From positions 1 to 64,000 of the forward strand of contig NZ_DAMCHJ010000002.1 of assembly GCF_032104385.1 (NCBI RefSeq): a stretch of DNA of 64,000 bases, given 5' to 3'. Below, in pieces: positions 34,163 through 42,230 of this stretch. Below the pieces are notes generated by a model, which did not search any database, had not been told where the DNA came from, and saw nothing but the letters and a program-made list of their open reading frames with translations. How positions within the stretch are numbered: the first letter of the stretch is position 1; each line of letters opens with the position of its first letter. This stretch comes from Tissierella sp032104385. Lineage in GTDB: Bacteria; Bacillota; Clostridia; Tissierellales; Tissierellaceae. The position numbers and the translations under genes are program-made.

Positions 34163-34250
34163 TTCTACCTCCGTTACTTGTGCTCATTTTTTTATCTTCT
34201 CAGTACTTACAAAATGCATTCAACCTTATCTTACTTTATTTGCCCTTATT

Positions 34251-34616
34251 TTAAATTAATAAAAATTCATCGAAATCTCCATTAGAACATATCCCTGCAT
34301 CATCAACCGAAAATTCATCTGGATCACTATCTTCTTTTGTAAAAGTACTCTTAGTAGGTCCAGCAGCCTCAAATTCGTCTGGATCAGAAACCTCAACATT
34401 CTCTGTAAGTATTGTTGGTCCCAATACAAATTCGTCTGGATCTGAATTTTCTTTGGTTCTAGTCTCTAAGGTACTCCCCATATCAAAGAATTCATCTGGA
34501 TCACTTATTTCAATTGTACTTGTTTCGTATGTAGTCTTTCCTGGTGTGTCTTTAACAGCTTTTTTTCTAATATCTATATCCTTCTCTGAATATTTACTCA
34601 AAATATGTTTAATCAT
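34251..34616 (-). CDS. SDPDEF-repeat peptide, candidate multi-core graspetide precursor
   Basis: The product has 121 residues: a leader of about 27 residues ('MIKHILSKYSEKDIDIRKK') and then a repeat region. The hexapeptide SDPDEF occurs exactly four times (38-43, 58-63, 77-82, 97-102) with a period of 19-20, and a fifth, altered copy 'GDFDEF' ends the protein. Each acidic motif is preceded by a Thr/Ser-rich arm ('KTTYETSTIEI', 'STLETRTKEN', 'PTILTENVEV', 'PTKSTFTKED'). Thr/Ser donors plus Asp/Glu acceptors in tandem cores are what ATP-grasp ligases cross-link in graspetides. The gene begins 1 base after the membrane protein stop, with RBS AGAGGGGG. No Sec signal or membrane helix. Function inferred from context. 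Confidence 0.7.
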   Translation of the reverse strand: MIKHILSKYSEKDIDIRKKAVKDTPGKTTYETSTIEISDPDEFFDMGSTLETRTKENSDPDEFVLGPTILTENVEVSDPDEFEAAGPTKSTFTKEDSDPDEFSVDDAGICSNGDFDEFLLI

Positions 34617-34617
34617 G

Positions 34618-35682
34618 TTATTCCCCCTCTATTATTTTTATCTGACCTTTTTCTATTGTTTTATCTCTCACAATTCTAATATCCAATTCACTATACTTCT
34701 CTAATTTATCAATAAAAGATATGTCTTCATCATCGCTTAATATAAAAATAACTTGTCCAAGTTGTTTCTGTTCAATATTTAAAATTAGCTTTCCCCATTC
34801 AATCGCACTAACACTATATGGTTCATCTATTTTATCTTTATTTACAGTGGTAACCAAATTATATTCTGCAGTATCCACTGGAATTTCATTATTAATATAC
34901 TCAAATGAAATTCCAAAAGAAACAAATAAAGATAAAATCAAAATTAATACTACCCATTCCTGTAAATTTAGAACAAAACTAACAAATAGCTGTGCTTTGT
35001 ATTTTAATTGTTGCCAGTCATATTGGTATTGCAAAATTATCTCTTTATCCTTTTCTTTGCTAGAACGTAAATCACTAAAGCTACTCTTCATAATGCCCCG
35101 AACCTTTATCGTTCTAAAAAGATATATGCAAATATTAAATAGGGAATAAATAATTAAAATTACACCTACTAATAGTGGAAATGATAATGTTAAAACTTTC
35201 TTTAGATCTAATATCGCTAAAACTAAAGGCAATACCGTTAATATTATTGTAGCGTATATATTCAGTTTATCAATACTAGTATTTATGCGTTGTTCTTCAT
35301 TCTGTATACGATAATATAATGCCTCTTTCTCTATCTCTAACTCACTTTCCGATAAATCCTGTATATGAACTCTATATCTATCTTGTATGCCATCTATCTT
35401 TTCATCCGTCAGCAATATCCCATCAATATTCTCCAAACATAGAATATGAATTAACTCTAGTTTTCTCTTCTTTATATCAAAAGTGACTATATACAGAATA
35501 TAATCTCCAAGCATAATGTTCAATAAACTAATTCTTAATTTAGCATTTTTTGATTTTAAGTTTTTATATTCTAGAGTAGCAAAATTATCATCATCACTTA
35601 AACATAATAGTGGAAAATGAGACCAAACCCATAAAGCAATATTTAGGAAAATAATATTTATAATAATCACCCTCTTCTTCAC
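34618..35682 (-). CDS. Multi-pass membrane protein of the ATP-grasp/TIR operon
   Basis: A 354-residue protein with a GTG start overlapping the ATP-grasp stop (GTGA). Hydrophobic segments are at about 4-22, a close pair at 143-187 ('IYATIILTVLPLVLAIL', then 'LLVGVILIIYSLFNICIYL') and 240-262. Charged coiled-coil stretches flank the pair ('ELEIEKEALYYRIQNEEQR' before, 'SSKEKDKEIILQYQYDW' after). The paired helices between coils recall SLATT-type membrane effectors of bacterial conflict systems, but I cannot assign the family. The C-terminal 90 residues are soluble, with 'KLILNIEQKQLGQVIFILS'. It may export the peptide or act as a pore-forming effector. Confidence 0.6.
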   Translation of the reverse strand: MKKRVIIINIIFLNIALWVWSHFPLLCLSDDDNFATLEYKNLKSKNAKLRISLLNIMLGDYILYIVTFDIKKRKLELIHILCLENIDGILLTDEKIDGIQDRYRVHIQDLSESELEIEKEALYYRIQNEEQRINTSIDKLNIYATIILTVLPLVLAILDLKKVLTLSFPLLVGVILIIYSLFNICIYLFRTIKVRGIMKSSFSDLRSSKEKDKEIILQYQYDWQQLKYKAQLFVSFVLNLQEWVVLILILSLFVSFGISFEYINNEIPVDTAEYNLVTTVNKDKIDEPYSVSAIEWGKLILNIEQKQLGQVIFILSDDEDISFIDKLEKYSELDIRIVRDKTIEKGQIKIIEGE

Positions 35683-36602
35683 TTGACTAAATATTCAACT
35701 ATTTTTTCTGAAATTGGTAATTCTAGTTTCTGTTCTAACCATTGCCACTGGCCATTAGGATTTACCTCTAGAAAAATCCATTCATCATTTTCGTTTACTA
35801 TAAAATCAAATGCGCCATAAGCTAGCTCAAAACTTTTCAGTAATCTTACACAAAGATTGGCTATGGCCTTTGGACATTCAATAATCGAATATTTCAAACC
35901 ACTATAATCTTTTCTCCAATCAAGCTTATCCTCTGAATCAATTCTAACAGTAAAGAACGAACCATCAATATACGTTAACCTTACTTCATATTTTTTATTT
36001 TCATATTCCTGTAGATAAATTGGGGTTAAAGCAATATTATCATCAAACTCAGTAAAGTAATTTGTCTGATATATTTCTATCCCCTTATGTCTTACCAACT
36101 TTCCAGTAGTAAGTGGTTTAATAATCGATTTTTCTTCAAAAAACTTCAAAGCCTTTTCATTACTATTGCCTATAAATGATTTTGGAATTAACAAACCATT
36201 TTTTTCTGCATACAATAATTGAAATACTTTATTCTCAGTTTTTCTAAGTATATAAGGTTTCGTAAGTACCTTACCTTCAAAGTCATCAACAATACCATTA
36301 ACTAATGATATGATGTCTTTTGCTATCATACTACGATAATCATATTCATACTCATCAAGCTTTGGAATTCTTGGTTTCCTATAATAGATACTATATAAAT
36401 CCTTTTTTTCGAGTTCCCATTTATCACAACGTATAACCCATTGTCTGTTTCCTCCAATAACAATTTCATATTCCGAAAACATGTCAATATCAAATCGGTA
36501 GAATTCTGCAGAATCTCTATACTTATTTATAATGTAATCTACTGTACAATCAATTGAGCTTGTAATTATTAATATTTTTTTACTAAACACATCTTTCTTC
36601 AA
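35679..36602 (-). CDS. ATP-grasp peptide ligase (MvdC/MvdD-like)
   Basis: A 307-residue ligase starting at TTG 36602 after AGGGAAAG. N-terminal part: 'IYYRKPRIPKLDEYEYDYR' with an Arg-Lys pair typical of graspetide ligases, and 'RKTENKVFQLLYAEKNGL' in the pre-ATP region. ATP-grasp core: Lys in 'SIIKPLTTGKLV', the 'IYLQEYENKKYEVRLTYI' strand, and the metal-binding end 'YGAFDFIVNENDEWIFLEV' followed by 'NPNGQWQWLE'. The last motif is characteristic of MvdC/MvdD enzymes that make ester or amide links between side chains of a precursor. First gene of the operon; the obvious substrate is the SDPDEF-repeat peptide. Appears intact. Confidence 0.82.
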   Translation of the reverse strand: MKKDVFSKKILIITSSIDCTVDYIINKYRDSAEFYRFDIDMFSEYEIVIGGNRQWVIRCDKWELEKKDLYSIYYRKPRIPKLDEYEYDYRSMIAKDIISLVNGIVDDFEGKVLTKPYILRKTENKVFQLLYAEKNGLLIPKSFIGNSNEKALKFFEEKSIIKPLTTGKLVRHKGIEIYQTNYFTEFDDNIALTPIYLQEYENKKYEVRLTYIDGSFFTVRIDSEDKLDWRKDYSGLKYSIIECPKAIANLCVRLLKSFELAYGAFDFIVNENDEWIFLEVNPNGQWQWLEQKLELPISEKIVEYLVK

Positions 36603-36717
36603 TATGTACTTTCCCTTCTTGTATATTCAATCATTATATAAAATTATACTAGGGGTTTGATCCCAATACTATTCTTATCTTTTATCAACTTACTCCGTTA
36701 CATGCTGGCTCATTTTT

Positions 36718-37026
36718 TTACAATAATTCTATCATACGTTCCACAATAGCGGTGACTTGACCATTGCGATATCTTCTTTCAAATGCTCCATTGCTAAAAT
36801 AGTCTTCTCTTAAAAGCATAGTTAGAAACGCTGCACATAAATCATAATCTGCACTTGATAAACGTTCTAACTCTGTTTCCACATCTATTGGACCTGTTGT
36901 CATATAGTCATTGTAATTTGTTTTAAGATCATCTATTTCTTCCAAACATGTATAATAAAATTCTTCTCTTCCTGTATTCTTTGCCAACAGGCTTTGAAGT
37001 TTTTCCTTCTTTTCTATATTAGTCAT
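36718..37026 (-). CDS. DUF6508 domain protein
   Basis: The product has 102 residues. The second half 'ELERLSSADYDLCAAFLTM', 'LLREDYFSNGAFERRYRNG' and 'QVTAIVERMIELL' is the DUF6508 signature (D-x-x-x-A.LTMLLREDHFSNG.F..R...G). The family is common in Firmicutes and is of unknown function. It follows the GIY-YIG gene by 18 bases in the same direction, so the two form an operon. Possibly a regulator or partner of that nuclease. Confidence 0.7.
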   Translation of the reverse strand: MTNIEKKEKLQSLLAKNTGREEFYYTCLEEIDDLKTNYNDYMTTGPIDVETELERLSSADYDLCAAFLTMLLREDYFSNGAFERRYRNGQVTAIVERMIELL

Positions 37027-37044
37027 TGTACTTCCTCCATTGGT

Positions 37045-37875
37045 TTAATTGCTGTTATATCCATACCTTCTTGTCTGCAAAGTTTCCTTCCACCATGACT
37101 CTCTTTCTAAGATAATACGATCATCAACCTTTGCGTTATAGTTCTCAAGGATAGAATATTGAAAATTAGCTTTTATGTACTCATATCCTTTTTCACTAAC
37201 TAGCTCAACCAATTCTTTATTCCCGCCGTGGCCATTGACTACATAACTTCTCCATCTTTGAAGTAACATTCCATAATCACTTGTTGCAGAACCTACATAC
37301 ATCTTTCCATTCTCTTTATCGGTAATTAAATATACTGCTTTTTGATTCTCAAGAGCTGCAATCCAATCTCTCTTACCACGATTTAAAACAGATTCTAGCT
37401 GTCTATAGGAAAGCCTAACCTTATCATATCCAGGAAAATCATCTCCATCAAATATAGTCGGGAGTATTTGTTGTACTTCTAAGTCATCACATATTTCACC
37501 ATAATACCTTCCTTGTTGCTGAAAAGTCTTACGGTACTTAATAACAACTCGTCCAAAGTAGGATTTATACTCTTCTAATTCCTCACCTTCGTAATTAATA
37601 CCATCATAAATATTTAGTTCTTTGGTAACCTTTTTAATTGTGGTAAGCAGCCATGTATCATATGATAATTTTAAAAAACATATAGCTATTTGTCCTACAT
37701 AAAAATAGCGTTGCTTACTTCTCCAAAACAGCCACTGGTTATTAACAATATCTGGATTACTTTGATATAATTCCATAGGATCTTCATAACCGTTTGATTG
37801 GTTAAATTTTATTTTAATATTTCCATAATCGGCTTGATTAAAATGAAGCAAGCTATTTAAATATATCTTTTCCAT
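37045..37875 (-). CDS. GIY-YIG nuclease family protein
   Basis: The product has 276 residues. The C-terminal 110 residues contain a GIY-YIG fold: 'AVYLITDKENGKMYVGSAT' (the V-Y-L ... Y-V-G form of the motif), then 'LLQRWRSYVVNGHGGNKEL' with its Arg, and a late Glu in 'ILERESWWKETLQTRRYGYN'. The N-terminal 165 residues are unassigned and may recognise DNA. Such stand-alone nucleases occur in phages, mobile elements and restriction loci. RBS AGAGGTGG lies before ATG 37875. The gene is intact and forms a pair with the DUF6508 gene. Confidence 0.75.
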   Translation of the reverse strand: MEKIYLNSLLHFNQADYGNIKIKFNQSNGYEDPMELYQSNPDIVNNQWLFWRSKQRYFYVGQIAICFLKLSYDTWLLTTIKKVTKELNIYDGINYEGEELEEYKSYFGRVVIKYRKTFQQQGRYYGEICDDLEVQQILPTIFDGDDFPGYDKVRLSYRQLESVLNRGKRDWIAALENQKAVYLITDKENGKMYVGSATSDYGMLLQRWRSYVVNGHGGNKELVELVSEKGYEYIKANFQYSILENYNAKVDDRIILERESWWKETLQTRRYGYNSN

Positions 37876-38000
37876 AATCCACCTCTTTTACATTATCTCT
37901 TGTTTTAATATCAATTGCGCCCTATTTCTAATAACTATTCAATATCTTCTAGGGAATTTTTCTTTCCCAAGTTGCCATAAATATTTATCAAAATTTTAAG

Positions 38001-38240
38001 CTAATAATTTTCCTTCCTATATCTTTGCTGTCCTGATGATGTCTTTTCAATCGGAGTAATCCCTATATCCGTTGACTTAATATAATTGAGGAATAAGGTA
38101 CCAAGCAATAAACGATTGCTCCTTGATATTCTATTCCATTCATAACCTTTGAATAAATCACGAAGTAAGAAAACTTCTCCAGAAATCAGGTTTTTTGTCT
38201 CATCTTTTGCTATCTCTAACAACTCATTTGCATTTAGCAC
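38001..38240 (-). CDS. DUF1413 domain protein
   Basis: The product has 79 residues. I place the start at GTG 38240, 8 bases after GGGAGG; a TTG eight codons upstream lies before that site and is unlikely. The sequence 'ELLEIAKDETKNLISGEVF', 'LLRDLFKGYEWNRISRSNR', 'LLLGTLFLNYI' and the end 'EKTSSGQQRYRK' match DUF1413, small single-domain proteins common on Firmicutes mobile elements. They look like DNA-binding or antitoxin-like proteins. Function unknown. Confidence 0.75.
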   Translation of the reverse strand: MLNANELLEIAKDETKNLISGEVFLLRDLFKGYEWNRISRSNRLLLGTLFLNYIKSTDIGITPIEKTSSGQQRYRKENY

Positions 38241-38499
38241 TTCTATTCCTCCCAATGAGAACAATCATATAAACAACATTGTTATAATAATTGTATCTCT
38301 AAGAGATCTTTTTTACAAGATAATTGTGTATAATATTCTAAATTTTGACACCTTCTGATTTACGGAATTATAATCTAAGCCTCCATCACTATCTGCCAAC
38401 AATAAAATCCTCAGCATCATCTAAGGATTTTAGTCTTAACAGATTATTACTATCAGAGCAGTAAACTACATTCTATTCTTGCTACTGCCCCTTATATTC

Positions 38500-38739
38500 C
38501 TATTCATAATAATCCACTATCTGATTCATGGTTATCCATAATAAATCCGTATCTCTAACTATTTCCCTTTCTTTTTCACAACTGCTGATTGCATCAGATT
38601 CTTCTCCTTTCTGCAAACTTTCCACCTTTAGGTTAAAATGTCTCTTCTCTGCCTCAAGATTTAATTGCTCTATGCTGCCAACTCTTATATACATCGCAGC
38701 TTTTAAAGTCCTGTTTTCTTTATTATTATTCTTTTCCAT
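38500..38739 (-). CDS. Small recombinase-like protein
   Basis: The product has 79 residues from ATG 38739 after AAAGGATG. It begins like a serine recombinase ('LKAAMYIRVGSIEQLN'), but the residue that should be the catalytic Ser is Gly ('IRVG' instead of 'VRVS'), and it ends 'ITMNQIVDYYE', almost the same as the end of the recombinase fragment next door ('VMDQVVDYYD'). Proteins of this kind often accompany large serine recombinases and may be accessory subunits. It could also be a deletion derivative joining the start and end of a recombinase gene. Confidence 0.5.
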   Translation of the reverse strand: MEKNNNKENRTLKAAMYIRVGSIEQLNLEAEKRHFNLKVESLQKGEESDAISSCEKEREIVRDTDLLWITMNQIVDYYE

Positions 38740-38885
38740 GATTTCATCCTTTCTTAGATCCTATAATTTAATTACATGATTAATTTATTTACAAATTCAA
38801 AGTGATTAAAAATATCAATTCTTTAACAGTTCTTTGAGATTATTCGAGCAGTAACCCCTACTTCCTTGTTACTGCTCCTATATTC

Positions 38886-39867
38886 CTAGTCATAATAGTC
38901 TACCACCTGATCCATCACTATCCCTGATTCAAACTGTATCTCCAGTTTCTCACCCTTATTTACCTTGATTGTCTGAATTAATCTTCTTACCAAATCCTCA
39001 TCAAACTCTCTTACATCTGGTCTTACAGTCTTTAATGTATTCTCCATTTCATTTAGCTGTTCTCCATAGTTCTCTACCTCTTTCTTTTCCTGTACAAGCC
39101 TTAATTTTGCCTTTTTAAGCTCATTTATCTCTTCAGATATCCTCTTGTATTCATCATCAAAATCTTCTGCTACAGCTCCTTGTTTTGCGTTTTCTTCGAT
39201 TAAGGATAACATCTCTTTTTGAAAGGATTCTATCTTTTCATCAAAGTCGGTAGAAATTCCTTTTGTAGAATAGTCACCGATTACTCTTATGACATTTTCT
39301 CTGAATGCCCCTATAAACTTCCTCTTATTTTCTACTACATTATTAATTGCCATCATTATTGCATTATGCAGTGGTTCTTCTTTAAGGGTAGGAGAGTTCT
39401 TACAGCTTGCCTTTGCACCGTTTTTTAATCTATTTTCACATCTCCACACTGCACTTTTCTGTCCATATTTTGACCAGACTTGTCTCCTATATGGATGTCC
39501 ACATTCAGCACATACTAATATTTCTGTCAGGGCATATTTGGAGCTATATTTACTCTTTTCTTTCTTTAGCTTATTTGCCTTTCTTGTAACTGCTGCCTTA
39601 TTTAGATTTGCCCGTCTAGTTTTCTCTTCTTGTACTTTATAAAATATTTCCTTTGGTACAATTGCCTCATGGTTATCTTCTATATAGTACTGAGGTACAA
39701 TTCCCTCATTTTTACTCGTTTCTTCGTCAGAAAATCCACAGTATAGGTCTTTTGCAGTAAGGCATCTCCCATATACTTTTCATTAGACAGCATCTTTTCT
39801 ATTACCCCAGGATGCCATGTGTCTTTTCCTGTAACTGTTTTAATTTTATCTGTTTCTAAGGCTCTGG
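38886..39867 (-). pseudogene. Large serine recombinase, C-terminal part truncated by IS21
   Basis: From the IS21 boundary the reading is 'TRALETDKIKTVTGKDTWH', 'GVIEKMLSNEKYMGDALLQ' and 'KTYTVDFLTKK', with a frame change near 39720, then 'EGIVPQYYIEDNHEAIVPK', the zinc ribbon 'ILVCAECGHPYRRQVWSK', 'VWRCENRLKNGAKASC', a coiled coil and the end 'VMDQVVDYYD' at 38886. The catalytic N-terminal domain is absent: beyond the IS the sequence is unrelated. So the insertion was followed by a deletion or rearrangement. This is at least the second dead recombinase in the region. Confidence 0.75.
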
Positions 39868-39926
39868 TGTAAATGTCAATATAAGAATGATCAAAAAGTG
39901 GAAAATAATTATGTACAAAAAGTGGC

Positions 39927-40718
39927 CTAAGGCATTTCAGAGTCCTTCATCGAATTATTATCTAAATACTGAATCTTAGATTGAATTCTGTAAGACGGAC
40001 CTTTAATGGATATAATATGGCTGTGATGAAGTAGTCTGTCTAATATTGCATTAGCTATGGTTGGTGAACCAAATATATCTGGCCATTTTGAAAAATTAGA
40101 GTTTGTGGTTATTATTGTACAGTGTCTTTCATATCTCTTAGCTATTAATTGAAAGAAGAGATTTGAAGCATCTAAGTCTATTGGTAAATATCCTATTTCA
40201 TCAATTATTAGTACCTTATACTTGGCAAAATGCTTAAGTCTGGTTTCAAGCCTATTTTCTAAGAGTGCTTTTTTAAGTTGGGTTATTAATTCATGGAAAG
40301 AGATAAAGTATGTTGAGTATCTATTTCTAGCACATTCTATTCCTATTGCAGTAGCCAAGTGTGTTTTTCCTACACCTGGCGTACCTACAAAAAGGATATT
40401 TTCATTATTTTCTATAAATCTTAAACTAGATAAATCCATTATCTGTTGCTTATTTACTGTAGGTTGAAAGTCAAAATCAAAGTCATCTAGTGTTTTTAAA
40501 AAAGGGAAACTAGCAACCTTTACACAAGCATTCATTGCCCTTTCTTTCTTTGCCTTAATCTCTAATTCACTAAGCTCATACAAGGCATCTACAACGCTTT
40601 TATCATTTGAATTTACCATTTCTATATATTGGTCTATATTAGATTTCATATTTTTTAATTCTAAATTCTCTAGATTATTTAATAACTTTACATAATTATT
40701 CAATTGATCACCTCTCAT
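39927..40718 (-). CDS. istB: IstB, IS21 transposition helper ATPase
   Basis: The product has 263 residues. Walker A is 'FVGTPGVGKTHLATAIG', Walker B 'KVLIIDEIGYLPID', followed by the sensor 'RYERHCTIITTNSNFSKWP'. IstB is an AAA+ protein that assembles on target DNA and stimulates the IstA transposase. The ATG overlaps the istA stop (ATGA), the normal coupling. The end 'RIQSKIQYLDNNSMKDSE' is typical. The gene is intact, though its partner is not. Confidence 0.85.
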   Translation of the reverse strand: MRGDQLNNYVKLLNNLENLELKNMKSNIDQYIEMVNSNDKSVVDALYELSELEIKAKKERAMNACVKVASFPFLKTLDDFDFDFQPTVNKQQIMDLSSLRFIENNENILFVGTPGVGKTHLATAIGIECARNRYSTYFISFHELITQLKKALLENRLETRLKHFAKYKVLIIDEIGYLPIDLDASNLFFQLIAKRYERHCTIITTNSNFSKWPDIFGSPTIANAILDRLLHHSHIISIKGPSYRIQSKIQYLDNNSMKDSEMP

Positions 40719-41923
40719 TTTAGAAAGTTGTCTAGGATATTTAAGTTTTCTAAAACTATATTATCTAAGTCATTATTATCTTTAATAGATTGTGCCATTA
40801 GTGCCTTGTAATCTTCAGGCTCATAATTAAACTTTTTATTACTTAATTGGTGTATTCTAATTAATTCTATGTTACAATAAATGTACAATTGATTATCAAT
40901 TTGCTTTAGGAGTACATCTTTGCCGATGTACTTTGGTGGAACTGAGTATTTTCTCCCCTTGTAATTTACCAATGAATCTTTATGGACACTGGTTCTCAGC
41001 TCGTGATCCATATATGTTTCTATTATCTGATTCTTTGGTAGGGGTTGAAGATACTCTTTTTCTTTTTGAAATAGTAGTAATGGTGGTACACCTATGGCCT
41101 GACATTCATATTGATTTACTTTCTTATTAATATTTTTAATTTTAGAGATTAAATCATCTTCATCTTCAAAATCATAATTGTAAGCTAGTATTCATTCTAC
41201 AAATTTGTTAGCAGCCTCTACTTTTCCTTTAGTATAGGATTTCCTTGGTTTACATAGAGAAATTTTAAAACCAAAGTCATTTGCAAAAGCCTGCATTTTA
41301 GTATTAATCTTTCTTCTGTTATCAACTATATCTACAACAGTTCTCATATTATCAAATAGTATCTCCTTAGGTACACCTCCCGTCTCTTTAAAAGCCTTAA
41401 TTAAAGAATCAAATACATCTTGCTGTGTTCTATGCTTGTTGTACTCAAAATGGCAATATCTTGAATTACCTAGCTTGTAACTAAAAACATTAAAGGTAAA
41501 TTCTTCATTATACTTTGATATTAGCCTTACATCCTCCTTCCAATCAACCTGAGCTTGTTTACCAGGTAATGTCTCAAATCTTGGATGTCCTTTAGACTTA
41601 GCCGCAGGTTTCAAATCATTGTTTTTAATATATTTATTAAAGTTGGAATAACCTCCAATATCATAACCCTTGTCCACAAAATACTCATAAATTGCCTTTA
41701 CTTTAATTCCTTTAATCTGAAGTTTTTCAATTATTTCATCCTTGTATTTATCCAACTTACTTGTTTTATTTCTAGTTTTAGGTTTCCCCTCATAGCCTGC
41801 ATAATATTTCTTTACTGTTCTTCTATCAAAGCCATATTGTCTTGCTAAATCAGAAAAATTAGGTTTTAGATCCATAACTTTTATGATTCCTAGTTGTGCT
41901 CTTAAGCTACATTCCATTGCCAT
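40715..41923 (-). pseudogene. istA: IstA transposase of IS21, one nonsense codon
   Basis: The frame from 41923 has the N-terminal helix-turn-helix ('SDLARQYGFDRRTVKKYY'), then the DDE core ('QAQVDWKEDVRLIS', 'EILFDNMRTVVDIVDNRR', 'KSYTKGKVEAANKFVE'). A TGA at 41192-41194 stops it where the family has Trp ('FVEW'). The same frame continues uninterrupted ('AYNYDFEDEDDLISKIK', 'VHKDSLVNYKGRKYSVP') to the normal stop at 40715. A single G-to-A change would explain it. Apart from that the gene is complete at 402 codons, so the element is silent but young. Confidence 0.8.
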
Positions 41924-42010
41924 CCCTCCCTAAGATTAGGATAGCAATTGTGTACACTTTTGTACATTCTTATTTTCCATTACTTGTACATTTTTATTTT
42001 ATCATTTACA

Positions 42011-42065
42011 TCTTCGTGTATCCTAATTCGAATTTTTTTTACAAATAGGACATAATATCCAATTT
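42011..42065 (-). pseudogene. Fragment of a cysteine-rich KTR-domain protein
   Basis: Directly at the IS21 right end the minus strand reads 'WILCPICKK', and in a shifted frame 'IRIRIHEDV'. This is the beginning of the small KTR family ('CP.C..KTR.KIREDT'), which often accompanies antibiotic-resistance genes in Firmicutes mobile elements. Only about 18 codons remain. Confidence 0.5.
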
Positions 42066-42134
42066 TAAAAGTGATGTATCATACATAAATAATTTTTACA
42101 TTGTTCTCAACCCTCTCTTTCTGTATTTAGGCAT

Positions 42135-42188
42135 AAAAAAAGAAGCTAAGTCTATTTGGTCATTTAAGCTGACCTTAAAACTTAGCCT
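42135..42188 (-). terminator. Rho-independent terminator of erm
   Basis: On the minus strand AGGCTAAGTTT pairs with GACTTAGCTT across an inner GGTCAGCTTAAATGACC hairpin and is followed by seven T. It lies about 45 bases past the erm stop. Confidence 0.8.
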
Positions 42189-42230
42189 CCTAATATCTAC
42201 AGATTTTATAATAGAAACTTATCGTAAAGC

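Larger units (their letters stand above)
39868..42010 (-). mobile_element. IS21-family insertion sequence
   Basis: The ends are imperfect inverted repeats. The left end starts TGTAAATGTCAATATAAG and the right end, read inward, starts TGTAAATGATAAAATAAA. Both contain further copies of TGGAAAATAA and ATGTACAAAA within 60 bp, as usual for IS21 multiple transposase sites. The length is about 2143 bp. It encodes istA (with one nonsense codon) and istB. No clear target duplication is seen (left flank GCTCTGG, right flank TCTTCGT), consistent with later rearrangement. Confidence 0.75.

Noticed and set aside
34251..34616. SDPDEF repeat protein as a simple low-complexity or cell-wall repeat protein
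   Set aside because: No signal peptide or anchor, exact hexapeptides at regular spacing with Thr arms, and direct coupling to an ATP-grasp ligase point to a maturation substrate.
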